A stretch of 54,715 nt of DNA from Verrucomicrobiota bacterium (GTDB taxonomy: Bacteria; Verrucomicrobiota; Verrucomicrobiia; Opitutales; Coraliomargaritaceae). Of the stretch, positions 44,277-52,753 are shown in pieces. The translations under genes were made by a program, and so were the position numbers. Every line of letters begins with the position of its first letter. The first letter of the stretch is position 1. The notes under the pieces were generated by a model. The model searched no databases, had not been told where the DNA came from, and worked only from the letters and a program-made list of their open reading frames with translations. The DNA is taken from positions 1-54,715 of the forward strand of contig JAAAPI010000315.1 of NCBI GenBank assembly GCA_009908325.1, read 5' to 3'.

Positions 44277-45125
44277 CTACCTCGTGTTGCGCAGCAGCAT
44301 AAACCACACTGCAGGTGCAAATACAGCAGGCGTAAAAATAGCAGCGTAAACGTAGGGTAGGCCTACGGTGGTTATTTCAATTAAGCAAAAGCCCAGGGAC
44401 CCCATAACGAAGACGAAAGTAATCCCAGTAAGGCGGAAGATTCCTTCCCTGTTCATTACTTCGCCCTCCTCAATATTGTAGGTGTAGGCAGAATTAGGCT
44501 TGCGGAGCGCACCTTGTATAATGAGAGCAAATCCCAAGAAAACCAGTATTGAGGATATACCTAGTATGCGCTCTCGCAGCACCGAAATGGATCTCCAGCT
44601 TAAGGTGTACTGTTGCCACCTTGTCTTTGGTCGGTTTATCCAAGGCTCTAGGTGCATTTTTTGCGCCATATACCTTCCAGTCAATGTATAGAACTGGTAA
44701 GTATATCGATTTACCTGAGCGCAAAGCCTCCAAAAGGGCACAATACCTTTTGTTACCCGCATTATTTCGTTTGCTTGCTTATTCTTCAGGCGTTTAACAT
44801 AGTCATTGTAGAAATTTCTTTGGTTCTTTTCTGAGAAGTATTCTGCTATATGCGTATTGATTTCTAGGTATTTCGTAAAGGTTAAGATTTCTGGGTCGTC
44901 AAAGGATTCGCTTCGGTTGAACATCAAGAAATACCAATATCCGTAAGAGAGTACAACAAGGAGGAAAATTCTAAAGGCCAAGCTTACCCCCAAGATAGAG
45001 CTGACAAGGTAGGAAAAGCCTATACCCAAAAGCAGAAGCCTAACAAACAGCCACATATTGGGCTCAAACCCACTTGAAGTAGAAATGTAAAACAGTATAA
45101 AGAGAATTCCCAAGAGGATTTTCAT
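44277..45125 (-). CDS. Integral membrane protein, about six TM helices
   Basis: 282 aa. Hydrophobic segments near residues 2-16, 25-45, 48-68, 185-205, 228-248 and 255-276 predict six membrane helices, with a cytoplasmic or periplasmic loop of about 110 residues between the third and fourth that carries several Tyr and Arg residues. No catalytic motif is seen and I do not recognise a family. It is a single minus-strand gene among plus-strand backbone genes and more AT-rich than them, suggesting separate acquisition. Confidence 0.55.
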   Translation of the reverse strand: MKILLGILFILFYISTSSGFEPNMWLFVRLLLLGIGFSYLVSSILGVSLAFRIFLLVVLSYGYWYFLMFNRSESFDDPEILTFTKYLEINTHIAEYFSEKNQRNFYNDYVKRLKNKQANEIMRVTKGIVPFWRLCAQVNRYTYQFYTLTGRYMAQKMHLEPWINRPKTRWQQYTLSWRSISVLRERILGISSILVFLGFALIIQGALRKPNSAYTYNIEEGEVMNREGIFRLTGITFVFVMGSLGFCLIEITTVGLPYVYAAIFTPAVFAPAVWFMLLRNTR

Positions 45126-45714
45126 AATATGCGTTTCCTTGAAGCTATCCTGTTCTGAGATGAGAGGGGGCGGGCGTAAATTTGGGGCGATGATTTAAAA
45201 TAAAAAAACCAAATGAATTTCGCAGTTGATCCGCGATCGGGTAATCAAGAAGCATAGACGGCGCAATCTTTTTCCTCAGAGCTCGGTAAAGCTCGGCAAG
45301 GCGCTTTCGCGCCTCGGCGAACTTTAGTCATTTTAAGTCAAAGGCTCAAAGTAAATCTACAAGGTAGTTGGCCTCACGCGCATCGTAGGCTGGGAACTCT
45401 TTCTGGGATCCCCCAGGGCTACAGTTGGTTTGACTGTCTGAAGGGAAAGCGCCTGACCTATGCAAACCAAGCCTGGATTGGATTGCTGCTATCGATCCAA
45501 ATGCTGGTTTGGGGTAGAGAGTATGCCTACCGCAGGCTTCGCCTAAAACATCCAAGAATATTTGAGCGGAACGGGTTATTCATTGCACGGCTCGATCCCC
45601 GCTCCTCTGGAAAGGAAAATATGTAAATTAGAACTCCGTCGTTTTATCGACGAACATTGAGGCCACCTCTCGGCGGGGTGGCCTCTCTTATGCCCGTAGG
45701 AACTAAAAATTCCT
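45126..45714. other. 589-bp non-coding region with several hairpins
   Basis: No credible gene is seen. It contains a tandem AGCTCGGTAA/AGCTCGGCAA (45280-45299), a hairpin AGGCGC-TTT-CGCGCCT-like stem (about 45299-45314), the GGC-TTC-GCC family hairpin AGGCTTCGCCT (45534-45544) and a 9-bp stem GAGGCCACC/GGTGGCCTC (45659-45685) followed by TCTTA just before the PcfJ-like gene. It is a candidate for a structured leader, a small RNA or a second DNA-processing site. Confidence 0.4.
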
Positions 45715-46911
45715 ATGAAATCTACACATATCGATCCTATATTCACTGAAAACGCCGATGGCTCCGTAACTGTTCGTGGCCACGATTTTACCGAGGTTCT
45801 CCGACCCTGGGGGCACCCTGAAGGTTTCGGGGCCTCGGGCTGTCATCGTGAGCCTTATAACGGAGAGCAGCGTCCAATGTTTCTCTCTTCCGCGCTCAGA
45901 ATTCACGGGGGCAGAGATCACGCCACTAGGGGTTCCGCTCCTTGCATCGACCGCATTGCCCTGAGCGTGCCACGGGAGATACGTCAGTCTATCTTTCACC
46001 TGCCGCAGTGGTCGATCGAGTTGGTCCAAATCGCCGAGTGCGAGCCAAAGGCCTTTCTAAGGCTGGCCAAAAGGAACCCTGCGTTGGCCTGCGTGATCGC
46101 GAGGGAGTCTGCAATGCATCCACTCTGGGGCGCTCGATATTGGGGGCAGCACCTGCTTGGACGTAAGGAAAATGACATCGCTCGGCAACTCGGCCTTGGG
46201 AGTAGGTGCGCTTCATTCCTGCGCAAAATACGAGATGAGACGTTGTGCAGTCACGGTTATCTCGATCTGGCAATTAGCGCGTGGAAACAGCCTCGTATGG
46301 CTCGGCTACTCTCGCATGTTGAGGTAGTAAATCTCGATGTAATGATGGTTAGCTTCAACTGCTGGCAGCTGGTTCAAGTCTGCCCGTCTCTTTTGCACAT
46401 CGCGGCCAACAATCACAACGTATACTCGACTGAGGTCTATGAAACGGTGGAGCACGTATCCCAAATACGAAAGACGCTGAGGAAACCCACTTGGCCGTGG
46501 AGGCGGATTCGAAATCTTGAGCACCTGCGGAAAATCAGACTCAGGGCTGAGAGCGAGGCACTGGCCAAGGGTAAACTCTCGGACGTAGTCTATCCTCCGC
46601 CGCCTGTGAGTCCGTATAGTGAATGGATGTGGGTGAGCTGCCTGTCCGAGTTGAAAGACGTGGGGAAGAAATATCAAAACTGCGCCGAAAGTTATCATTG
46701 GCGATGCCTGTCGGGAGATGTAGCCATCTATGTGTCTCGGCGGACTAGCTTGGAAGACACCGTGATCGTTACGTTGAGTCGATTACGAGGGCTAGGTAGT
46801 TGGGAAGTGACGGACGTTCTCGGCCCGCACAACGCGCTTGTTGATGAACCTGAGCAGTCTGCAGTCCGTAGGTATTTTCTTGAAGCCCTCGAAGAAGGAG
46901 GTGCTGAGTGA
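45715..46911 (+). CDS. PcfJ-like protein
   Basis: 398 aa. The C-terminal third carries the PcfJ-type signature VGKKYQNCAESYHWRC followed by LSGDVAIYVSRR (about 315-345), seen in proteins common on plasmids and conjugative elements. The N-terminal two thirds are helical and not recognised, with a FRKIRDETL-like arrangement near 165. The biochemical role of PcfJ proteins is not established. The gene starts 30 nt after a strong hairpin and overlaps the next gene by 4 bp (GTGA), so it leads an operon of small backbone genes. Confidence 0.6.
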   Translation: MKSTHIDPIFTENADGSVTVRGHDFTEVLRPWGHPEGFGASGCHREPYNGEQRPMFLSSALRIHGGRDHATRGSAPCIDRIALSVPREIRQSIFHLPQWSIELVQIAECEPKAFLRLAKRNPALACVIARESAMHPLWGARYWGQHLLGRKENDIARQLGLGSRCASFLRKIRDETLCSHGYLDLAISAWKQPRMARLLSHVEVVNLDVMMVSFNCWQLVQVCPSLLHIAANNHNVYSTEVYETVEHVSQIRKTLRKPTWPWRRIRNLEHLRKIRLRAESEALAKGKLSDVVYPPPPVSPYSEWMWVSCLSELKDVGKKYQNCAESYHWRCLSGDVAIYVSRRTSLEDTVIVTLSRLRGLGSWEVTDVLGPHNALVDEPEQSAVRRYFLEALEEGGAE

Positions 46912-47210
46912 AAACACCAGAAAAGATCCGCAAACGCGAATCCGCACGCAAGGCTCGTAAACGTAAAGAGAATCGCGAGCGCCTGCGGCTCATGAAGCAG
47001 TGGCGATATTTTCGGCGCACGGGACGCTGGGAGTGGGATCCGACCCACCTCCATTGGCACCATCGTGATCCTGGGATGAAAACAAGGAAAGTGTGCCACC
47101 TCGTGACGCGTTCCTGGAAGAGAATCATGCAGGAAATTGAACACTGCGTTGTGTTGGATCGCGAGGAGCATCTGGACTTGCACGGGCTTTCGATGCTTCG
47201 CACGAAATAA
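46908..47210 (+). CDS. Small HNH-like basic protein, 100 aa
   Basis: GTG start overlapping the PcfJ-like stop. The first 35 residues are very basic (RKRESARKARKRKENRER). Then HLHWHHRDPGMKT (about 47-59) and EIEHCVVLDREEHLDLH (about 77-93) follow the order of HNH nucleases (HH-D-P-K, then EI-C-xL-C-H), but the second Cys of the usual CxxC is replaced by Asp. It may be a degenerate or metal-variant HNH protein that binds nucleic acid. Confidence 0.5.
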   Translation: MKTPEKIRKRESARKARKRKENRERLRLMKQWRYFRRTGRWEWDPTHLHWHHRDPGMKTRKVCHLVTRSWKRIMQEIEHCVVLDREEHLDLHGLSMLRTK

Positions 47211-47224
47211 CCAAGTTTGCTGTT

Positions 47225-47410
47225 ATGACTGAGATTCATCGAGAAATTTACCTTTGCCGCATGTCCTTGGAAGCGGGACAAACCACCCGCAGACTATGGG
47301 GCATACCCCTTCGTGAGCGCATACGTATCGAGTTCGCTATGTTGAGGGTCAGGCGCAACATTCGCCGCGCTGAGCGACTACTGGAAAAGGAGGCATTCGA
47401 TGCGCGATGA
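47225..47410 (+). CDS. Small hypothetical protein, 61 aa
   Basis: An Arg-rich helical protein (RERIRIEFAMLRVRRNIRRA, about 30-49) that probably binds nucleic acid or a partner. It starts 14 nt after the HNH-like gene and overlaps the next gene by 11 bp. That spacing within a tight plus-strand set is the main support for it being real. No family recognised. Confidence 0.45.
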   Translation: MTEIHREIYLCRMSLEAGQTTRRLWGIPLRERIRIEFAMLRVRRNIRRAERLLEKEAFDAR

Positions 47411-47681
47411 TCGATATAGCAGGCTGTTTTTCCTCGGTCAGATCGTAGCAACCCCAGGAGCGCTTGCAGCGACGACACGCGAAGAGAGGGAAGTCTTTCT
47501 TTATCGTCACCAGATCGGCTCGTGGGAGGAGACATGCCGAGAAGATCGCATGGAAAATACCTTGGCTCTTTTTCACCAGATGCGAATTCTCACCGTCCAC
47601 ACCGCCTCAGGCGGGAAAATCTGGGTTATCACCGAGGCTGATCGTTCGGTGACAACAATTCTGACGCCCGAGGAATACTAA
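47400..47681 (+). CDS. Small hypothetical protein, 93 aa
   Basis: ATG at 47400 preceded by AAGGAGG with good spacing, one of the clearest ribosome-binding sites in the window. The sequence is a small alpha/beta domain ending in SGGKIWVITEADRSVTTIL, with no known motif. It is the last gene of the PcfJ-like operon. The following 70 nt contain no obvious terminator. Confidence 0.55.
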   Translation: MRDDRYSRLFFLGQIVATPGALAATTREEREVFLYRHQIGSWEETCREDRMENTLALFHQMRILTVHTASGGKIWVITEADRSVTTILTPEEY

Positions 47682-47751
47682 GAAAACCGCCTCCGTAAGA
47701 GATTATTCAAAAGCTACTCAGGCACAACTAAATATTCCAAACAAAAACCCT

Positions 47752-48357
47752 ATGAAAGAAAATCAAACGAAGCTAAACACCATTCTCGAAACATATCACA
47801 AGGGCCTTGCTCTGCCTGACGCGCTTACCGTGGTTATTGCCATACCTCTGATTGAGGATTCCAATAATGAGCTCGATAAGTTTTGTATAAACGCGATGCA
47901 GCAGTTATGCCCAAGCGCGGAAATTCGCGTTGATGAATACGACTTTGAGGAGTGGGGAGTCGTCGAATTGGAACTCGGACTTGCTGACCACCATTTTGAA
48001 GAGAGTAAGATGGAATCAGAGGCCGAAATGCTTGAGTCAACATTGAGGCAATTCTACCACGATGTCGCCGTTATCTTTTTCGAAGATGAGGTTGAGTTTC
48101 GAGAGAAGCGCAGGCGTGATCGGCGGCGTAATGATGTTTCTCAAAATGAAGGTATTTCTTTCGAGGAAAAGCTAGAAGAGGCTGAAAAACTATTTCTCAG
48201 TGCTGACGAGAGCATGCGGTCATTGCTCACCTCGCTTCGAGACCTTAGCCTGCTTTCTCTAGGCACTGAAAAGGAGAAGCGGGTCAAAGCGTTTCGTGAT
48301 AAGATTTGGGGTCTCAATGAATGGTTGTCTTGGCCTGATGAACTGTTTCGAGATTGA
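47752..48357 (+). CDS. Acidic hypothetical protein before the motor-like cassette, 201 aa
   Basis: Acidic, helical protein. The N-terminal 110 residues contain alternating hydrophobic strands (LTVVIAIPLIED, VAVIFFEDE). A basic patch (EKRRRDRRRNDV) separates them from a helical C-terminus. No family recognised. It lies 149 nt upstream of the first ExbD-like gene on the same strand. It may be a regulatory or cytoplasmic part of that cassette, or an unrelated neighbour. It lacks any membrane segment. Confidence 0.5.
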   Translation: MKENQTKLNTILETYHKGLALPDALTVVIAIPLIEDSNNELDKFCINAMQQLCPSAEIRVDEYDFEEWGVVELELGLADHHFEESKMESEAEMLESTLRQFYHDVAVIFFEDEVEFREKRRRDRRRNDVSQNEGISFEEKLEEAEKLFLSADESMRSLLTSLRDLSLLSLGTEKEKRVKAFRDKIWGLNEWLSWPDELFRD

Positions 48358-48506
48358 GCGACCTGCGTAATAAAGGCTGGGAGCGCATCTTAGTCGGCGG
48401 AGAATTAGGCACCGCTCCATGCATGTCGCCTTTGCGAACCTGAAATAGGACGAGCAGGGTAGATGGCGCTTGAGCTTGTAGGGGAAAAGTCTATTTTTCT
48501 CAGACA

Positions 48507-49187
48507 ATGAGTCGTCGTTCGCAGAGTCAGATAAACCTATATTCCTTTCAGGATATTGTCACTGCGACCATTGGAATACTCCTCATAACTGTTTTAGTGC
48601 TTCTTTTGTCAATCATTACAACTCGGACTAAGGAAGCAGGAGAAGTAAAAGAGATTGTCGAGCAGCAAGCCCAAAAGGTCGAGGAAATCGAAAACACCTA
48701 CAATCAACTAAAAGAACAAGTGGGGATTTCAAATGCCGAAGCCACCAAATATCACCAGCTGCGAAAAAGGTTAGCCGCTTACATGAATGCTGAATTGGAA
48801 TCAGCTGAATTAGCGCAATACCGCCTGTCACGCCAGAAGCTTAAATTAAGAGTTCCAAAAACAGAAATAAATCCTGCAAGAACTGCCTTAATTGTTGCCA
48901 CAGTTAAGGGCGTTTACTTGCTCAGCCAAGACGGCAGGCTTGATTCTGAGATATTGGACGTGGGGCAGATCGAAGCCATAACTAAGAGTGGGGGATACGA
49001 CTCTGTGGTGGCGCTATTTACCCCAGATGCACTAAACACGAAAAAGGTCATAGCAGGGAACCAGAATAGAGGGGATAAGGCGTTATCCGCCTTACTGAGC
49101 TTGCATAAGGCCCTCCAGACTAAAGACTTCGTTATGCGTGACGTTATCCCACACGCCGACTTTTTAATTACCCTTTCAGATGAGTAG
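48507..49187 (+). CDS. ExbD/MotB-like single-pass membrane protein 1
   Basis: 226 aa. One N-terminal membrane helix, FQDIVTATIGILLITVLVLL (about 14-33), has an Asp at its cytoplasmic edge. That is the hallmark of ExbD, TolR and MotB, where the Asp carries protons or ions. A periplasmic coiled coil (about 45-95) and a C-terminal alpha/beta domain follow. No OmpA-type peptidoglycan-binding motif is seen, unlike MotB or ZorB. It overlaps the second ExbD-like gene by 8 bp. It should pair with the ExbB/MotA-like protein at 50929-51798. Confidence 0.65.
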   Translation: MSRRSQSQINLYSFQDIVTATIGILLITVLVLLLSIITTRTKEAGEVKEIVEQQAQKVEEIENTYNQLKEQVGISNAEATKYHQLRKRLAAYMNAELESAELAQYRLSRQKLKLRVPKTEINPARTALIVATVKGVYLLSQDGRLDSEILDVGQIEAITKSGGYDSVVALFTPDALNTKKVIAGNQNRGDKALSALLSLHKALQTKDFVMRDVIPHADFLITLSDE

Positions 49188-50094
49188 ACGTAGAAAGCGT
49201 AAACAATTGAGTGATAGTTCAGGACTCCTCTTGGACACACTGACGAATACCCTCGGAGGTGTTATGTTCATCGCTTTGTTTGTCGCCGTATTTGCTGCAA
49301 CTATGCCAGTTAAGCAGGATTTTGATACACTTGCCGCATCGAGTATTAGTCTTGAAGATATAGAAAAGCTGAGCACAACACTCAAAGAAATGCCATCGGC
49401 ACAGGAAATGAGCCAAAAAATATCCGAGATGGAAGGACTACTAAGTGTTTACGAAAGTAAAAACGTTATACCCTTACCCACGCAGAAAGGGGTTGAAGAG
49501 CTGATGGACGAAATAGAGACACTCACGTTCAACGCCCCACCTGCAGTTGAAATGCCATTAATGTTAACAACGCCTTCTTATACGGATGGAGCCCTTAATA
49601 TCTTTATTCTGGATGGGAAGGCCTACGTGGCGGACTTTACAGCTCAGAGTGCCTACCAAGGGCTTAAGCGCTACAACGCTAAGTCTTATATACAGGATGA
49701 TGTAAGGGTGAGCTTCGAACTGAGGAACCCGACGAAATGGAAGGAGTTACCACAACATATGTACCACTGGTTTGCCGATTTTGAAGTGGCCAAACCAGAA
49801 GGAACTCCTATATCAGACTTGCCCCGCATTATCCAGGAGTCAAAAGGCCAAATGAGTGGAGCTAGGCTTCCTATTTATATAATCCAAACTGATACCGCTA
49901 GCCTAGAGCTGTACCTAGAGCACAAGAAACAACTCATGGATCTAGATATCTCGGTGCATTCTATGGGTCTGGCATTTACCCAATATGGCAAACTTGGTTC
50001 TCGTAACTTGTTGAATGACCGAACTCGCAAGGCGCGAGCGGAGATGAGACGGACGGGGGTGAAACCCCCGCCAATAATTTGGAGGCCTGAATAA
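49180..50094 (+). CDS. ExbD/MotB-like single-pass membrane protein 2
   Basis: 304 aa. After a basic start (RRRKRKQ) comes LLLDTLTNTLGGVMFIALFV (about 16-35), again a membrane helix with an Asp at its start, as in ion-channel B subunits. The rest is periplasmic: a helical linker and an alpha/beta domain. It is not closely similar to the first ExbD-like protein, so the cassette may build a heterodimeric B subunit. It overlaps the preceding gene by 8 bp and lies 11 nt before the next one. Confidence 0.65.
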   Translation: MSRRRKRKQLSDSSGLLLDTLTNTLGGVMFIALFVAVFAATMPVKQDFDTLAASSISLEDIEKLSTTLKEMPSAQEMSQKISEMEGLLSVYESKNVIPLPTQKGVEELMDEIETLTFNAPPAVEMPLMLTTPSYTDGALNIFILDGKAYVADFTAQSAYQGLKRYNAKSYIQDDVRVSFELRNPTKWKELPQHMYHWFADFEVAKPEGTPISDLPRIIQESKGQMSGARLPIYIIQTDTASLELYLEHKKQLMDLDISVHSMGLAFTQYGKLGSRNLLNDRTRKARAEMRRTGVKPPPIIWRPE

Positions 50095-50105
50095 AGCATT
50101 AACAC

Positions 50106-50705
50106 GTGATGTATCAAACCACCCACAAACCTTCATTGTGGAAGAAAATGGCCTTTTCTGGGGTATTTACGCTCTCTGTTGGACTAGGCGTTTTCACCTT
50201 TCTGGGGCGCGACGCGGTAAGTGTTTCCAATGAAGCGATTCACGAAGTCGAGCGGGGTTCAAACACAGAAGACCCATCAGCAAAACCACGGCAATCTATA
50301 CAGGAGATGCAAGCAGCCCTTGAGGAAACCAACCTCGTTCTGGAGGCAAGCTTTCTGGCTTTGGAATCTGTCTCGCAGCAGACAGAACAGCTACCTCAGT
50401 TTGAACTGCGGAGCATCCAGATGCCGCAAGCCGCCAGAGCAAAAGTCACGAGATTAGACAGGACTAAAGCTTTAGTGAATTCGTTTGAGATCATTTCCAC
50501 AGGGCAGCAATCAAGCTCAGATTTCGACCCCGTGCTTCGTAAGTTTTCACCCTTAGATACCCTCACTTTCAGCATTCCTAATGTAGCGGAACCTTTTGAA
50601 ATAAAGGAAGGTATGACCTTTAGAGTAGGCGAGACAAGACTCACCTATATGGGGAATTTAGCGTTTGATTTTGAAGGTCAAATTATAGAATGGCGGCAAA
50701 ATTGA
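50106..50705 (+). CDS. Single-pass membrane protein with beta-rich tail, 199 aa
   Basis: One N-terminal membrane helix (AFSGVFTLSVGLGVFTFLG, about 15-33), a helical middle (SIQEMQAALEETNLVLEASF) and a beta-rich end (FEIKEGMTFRVGETRLTYMG, about 162-181). The final domain has the same general layout as the end of the 203-aa protein at 51799-52410. Probably periplasmic in function. It follows the second ExbD-like gene by 11 nt. No family recognised. Confidence 0.55.
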   Translation: MMYQTTHKPSLWKKMAFSGVFTLSVGLGVFTFLGRDAVSVSNEAIHEVERGSNTEDPSAKPRQSIQEMQAALEETNLVLEASFLALESVSQQTEQLPQFELRSIQMPQAARAKVTRLDRTKALVNSFEIISTGQQSSSDFDPVLRKFSPLDTLTFSIPNVAEPFEIKEGMTFRVGETRLTYMGNLAFDFEGQIIEWRQN

Positions 50706-50928
50706 GCATAGCTCAACTCATGACTGGATTCGTTGGGTAGATTTTAATCGAGCACATGCTGAAAGCTGAGATTGCTCGTCTCGGATACGCATACAGGCTT
50801 GAATTATCGGGAAAGATCTAACAGTAATAAAGAAGCGAGTATCATGAGGGTTTGAGGTCACTATTCTTATATTTATCAGCGAAATTTTTAGTCGAAGTCA
50901 TGAAAATAGATTTTAGAGTATGCCATAG

Positions 50929-51798
50929 ATGGACATTTTAGATCTCAAAAAGCTCGATATCGAAGCGCGCGTGGGCTTTAGGCCTGGACGCTATACCAAT
51001 GCGAATCGAAGTCTTGCGTTTCTCGCGGCAATGCTGATGACAATCGGGTTTTACGGGATCCTTATTAACCTTCCGTCGAGCCTGCAAAGTGAGCGTTATA
51101 TCGGAATTTTTACTGACCGTGGAGTTATACCCTATATTACAATGCTGGCCTTCTTTTGGGGAATCTGTCTTGTTTGGTTAAAAGCGAGAAAGGCAAATGC
51201 GCAGGCATCGGCGCTCAGATTTTTGCTGAGAGAAAAAGTCAATGAGTGGCAGTTCTCGGTAAGTGATGCGGCGAAATTGCGGGATAAGCTGACGAAGCTG
51301 GTTCCCGCTCCTGTTGATTTTATACTGCCGAATCGCTTGTATTTGACCTTGACATCGCTGTCGACGCTTCGGCAACCAATGGCTATCTCTGGGTTAGTCG
51401 CTGAGCAGGCGAACTCTGACGAGGCGCAAGTGGACGACAGCTACAGCTTCTTAACGATGTTACTCTACATTATCCCTGTCTTGGGTTTCATCGGCACTGT
51501 TCTTGGGCTCGGGGCAGCTATTGGTAATTTTGGAACGACTCTTTCGCAAGTTGGGGGGGCAGACCTTGACGCTATGCTACCAAGTTTGCAGGGAGTAACT
51601 GGAGGCTTGGCATTGGCCTTTGATACGACCCTACTAGCACTGGTTGCTGCGTTGCTTTTACAAATCTATGCATCATTCGTGAGGTCGACTGAGACGTCTT
51701 TTTTAGAGGATTGTAATTTATTTTTTCAGCAGGAGGTTTTTCCGAAGCTAACCGCCGAAATTGAAGAAACTCCAACAACCTCAACCACACAGGCTTGA
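50929..51798 (+). CDS. MotA/TolQ/ExbB-like ion-channel protein
   Basis: 289 aa with four predicted membrane helices (about 26-46, 65-83, 178-204, 232-255). The last two show the ExbB/TolQ pattern: VLGFIGTVLGLGAAIGNF (about 184-201) and LALAFDTTLLALVAALLLQI (about 234-253). These proteins form a pentameric channel around two B subunits and convert ion flow into movement. It lacks the long cytoplasmic tail of ZorA. It starts 223 nt after the 199-aa gene and abuts the next gene, so the cassette may be two transcripts. It is the only A-type subunit in the window. Confidence 0.75.
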   Translation: MDILDLKKLDIEARVGFRPGRYTNANRSLAFLAAMLMTIGFYGILINLPSSLQSERYIGIFTDRGVIPYITMLAFFWGICLVWLKARKANAQASALRFLLREKVNEWQFSVSDAAKLRDKLTKLVPAPVDFILPNRLYLTLTSLSTLRQPMAISGLVAEQANSDEAQVDDSYSFLTMLLYIIPVLGFIGTVLGLGAAIGNFGTTLSQVGGADLDAMLPSLQGVTGGLALAFDTTLLALVAALLLQIYASFVRSTETSFLEDCNLFFQQEVFPKLTAEIEETPTTSTTQA

Positions 51799-52410
51799 AT
51801 GTATCAATCGGTCCGAACAAAAGCGCCGATAGGCCGTAAGCTTTTACTACTACTTGTCCTCATTTTAATCGTGGGGAGTGTGATTTCGGGCACGCATCAA
51901 ATCGCCTCAGTCAGCGACAAAGCAGAGGCCGAACTGGTCGCTGAGAAGACCGATTCCGTTCAAGACCATGTAGGGAATTCTGGAACAAATCCAGGCGATG
52001 TCGCGGAGGCAGATGACCCAGAAGTGAAAGAGCAAGAGGAAGAAAAGGTCGCAGATGTGACCGAAATAAACGAAAGGGTTGTGTTAGGGGCTCAAGAGGA
52101 CAAATCACCTGAAATGACTGATCTGGAGGCGGACGAGGCGGCAAAGAGTCCTGTAGAGGGCCAAGAAATCGCGATCAATCGGATCACCATGGTCGAGCAG
52201 CCAGACTTAAGCGATATCTTCCAAGTTACAGAATATATAAAAGGTCTTAAAGTTACGGCAACTACAGGTAGCAAAGTCGCTATCAATGGAGAGGTTTTTC
52301 ACTCGGGAGATTATATCGAAAGTAGCCAGGCTATAAAGTTTGTTGGCCAAGACGAAAGCGGAGCACTCGTCTTTGAGGCTCATCAGAAGCGTCTCAAGCT
52401 GCGATTGTAG
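51799..52410 (+). CDS. Membrane-anchored protein with GspB-like C-terminal domain, 203 aa
   Basis: One N-terminal membrane helix (KLLLLLVLILIVGSVIS, about 14-30), a long acidic Glu/Val/Asp-rich linker (about 35-120) that could span the periplasm, and a small C-terminal beta domain VAINGEVFHSGDYIESSQAI (about 157-176). That last domain resembles the GspB C-terminal domain of type II secretion. The ATG directly follows the ExbB-like stop (TGA then ATG). A TonB-like transmission role is possible, but no TonB motif is present. Confidence 0.6.
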   Translation: MYQSVRTKAPIGRKLLLLLVLILIVGSVISGTHQIASVSDKAEAELVAEKTDSVQDHVGNSGTNPGDVAEADDPEVKEQEEEKVADVTEINERVVLGAQEDKSPEMTDLEADEAAKSPVEGQEIAINRITMVEQPDLSDIFQVTEYIKGLKVTATTGSKVAINGEVFHSGDYIESSQAIKFVGQDESGALVFEAHQKRLKLRL

Positions 52411-52753
52411 GCGAGGTCTGTTTTTTTCAAAATTCCCGTATGCATACGGGTGTAGCATTATTTCTAGGAGATGGATTAATGCTACTTACCGATTAGGGCA
52501 TCTTAGTCAGGCAACCTACAACTGGTTCAGGTTAGCGGGTCGATCTGAGCCAGGTGAGTTCGGGGTTCCGCGCAGGAGCCTCTCAGGTAGAAACGCGAGC
52601 TTACGCCGACTGAGAGTAATCTGCCCCGAAAAAGATAGTAAACTGGAGGATTTCGCAGCGGCGCTGGGGGCGGAATTCAGCTAGGTCCTGAATTTTTTTA
52701 GGAAATTTGGGTAGATTGATATCTTAATTTTTCGATTTGGTTATAAGATTAGG
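52411..52753. promoter_or_regulatory. Palindromes upstream of the integrase
   Basis: A perfect 16-bp palindrome CCCGTATGCATACGGG (52435-52450) is followed at once by a 9-bp inverted repeat GTAGCATTA (52452-52460) / TAATGCTAC (52477-52485). These could regulate the integrase or end the motor-like cassette transcript. The rest (52486-52753) has no convincing gene; its last 70 bp are AT-rich and should hold the integrase promoter. Confidence 0.5.

Noticed and set aside
45346-45555. 69-aa minus-strand frame in the non-coding region
   Set aside because: No ribosome-binding site, overlaps a family hairpin and has no neighbours on that strand.
48507-52410. Zorya system
   Set aside because: There is an ExbB/MotA-like and ExbD-like pair, but no ZorA tail, no OmpA domain and no ZorC, ZorD or ZorE gene.
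52340-52684. 114-aa frame between the motor-like cassette and the integrase
   Set aside because: It starts inside the 203-aa gene in another frame and runs through the palindromes; no domain visible. A decayed gene cannot be excluded for 52540-52684.
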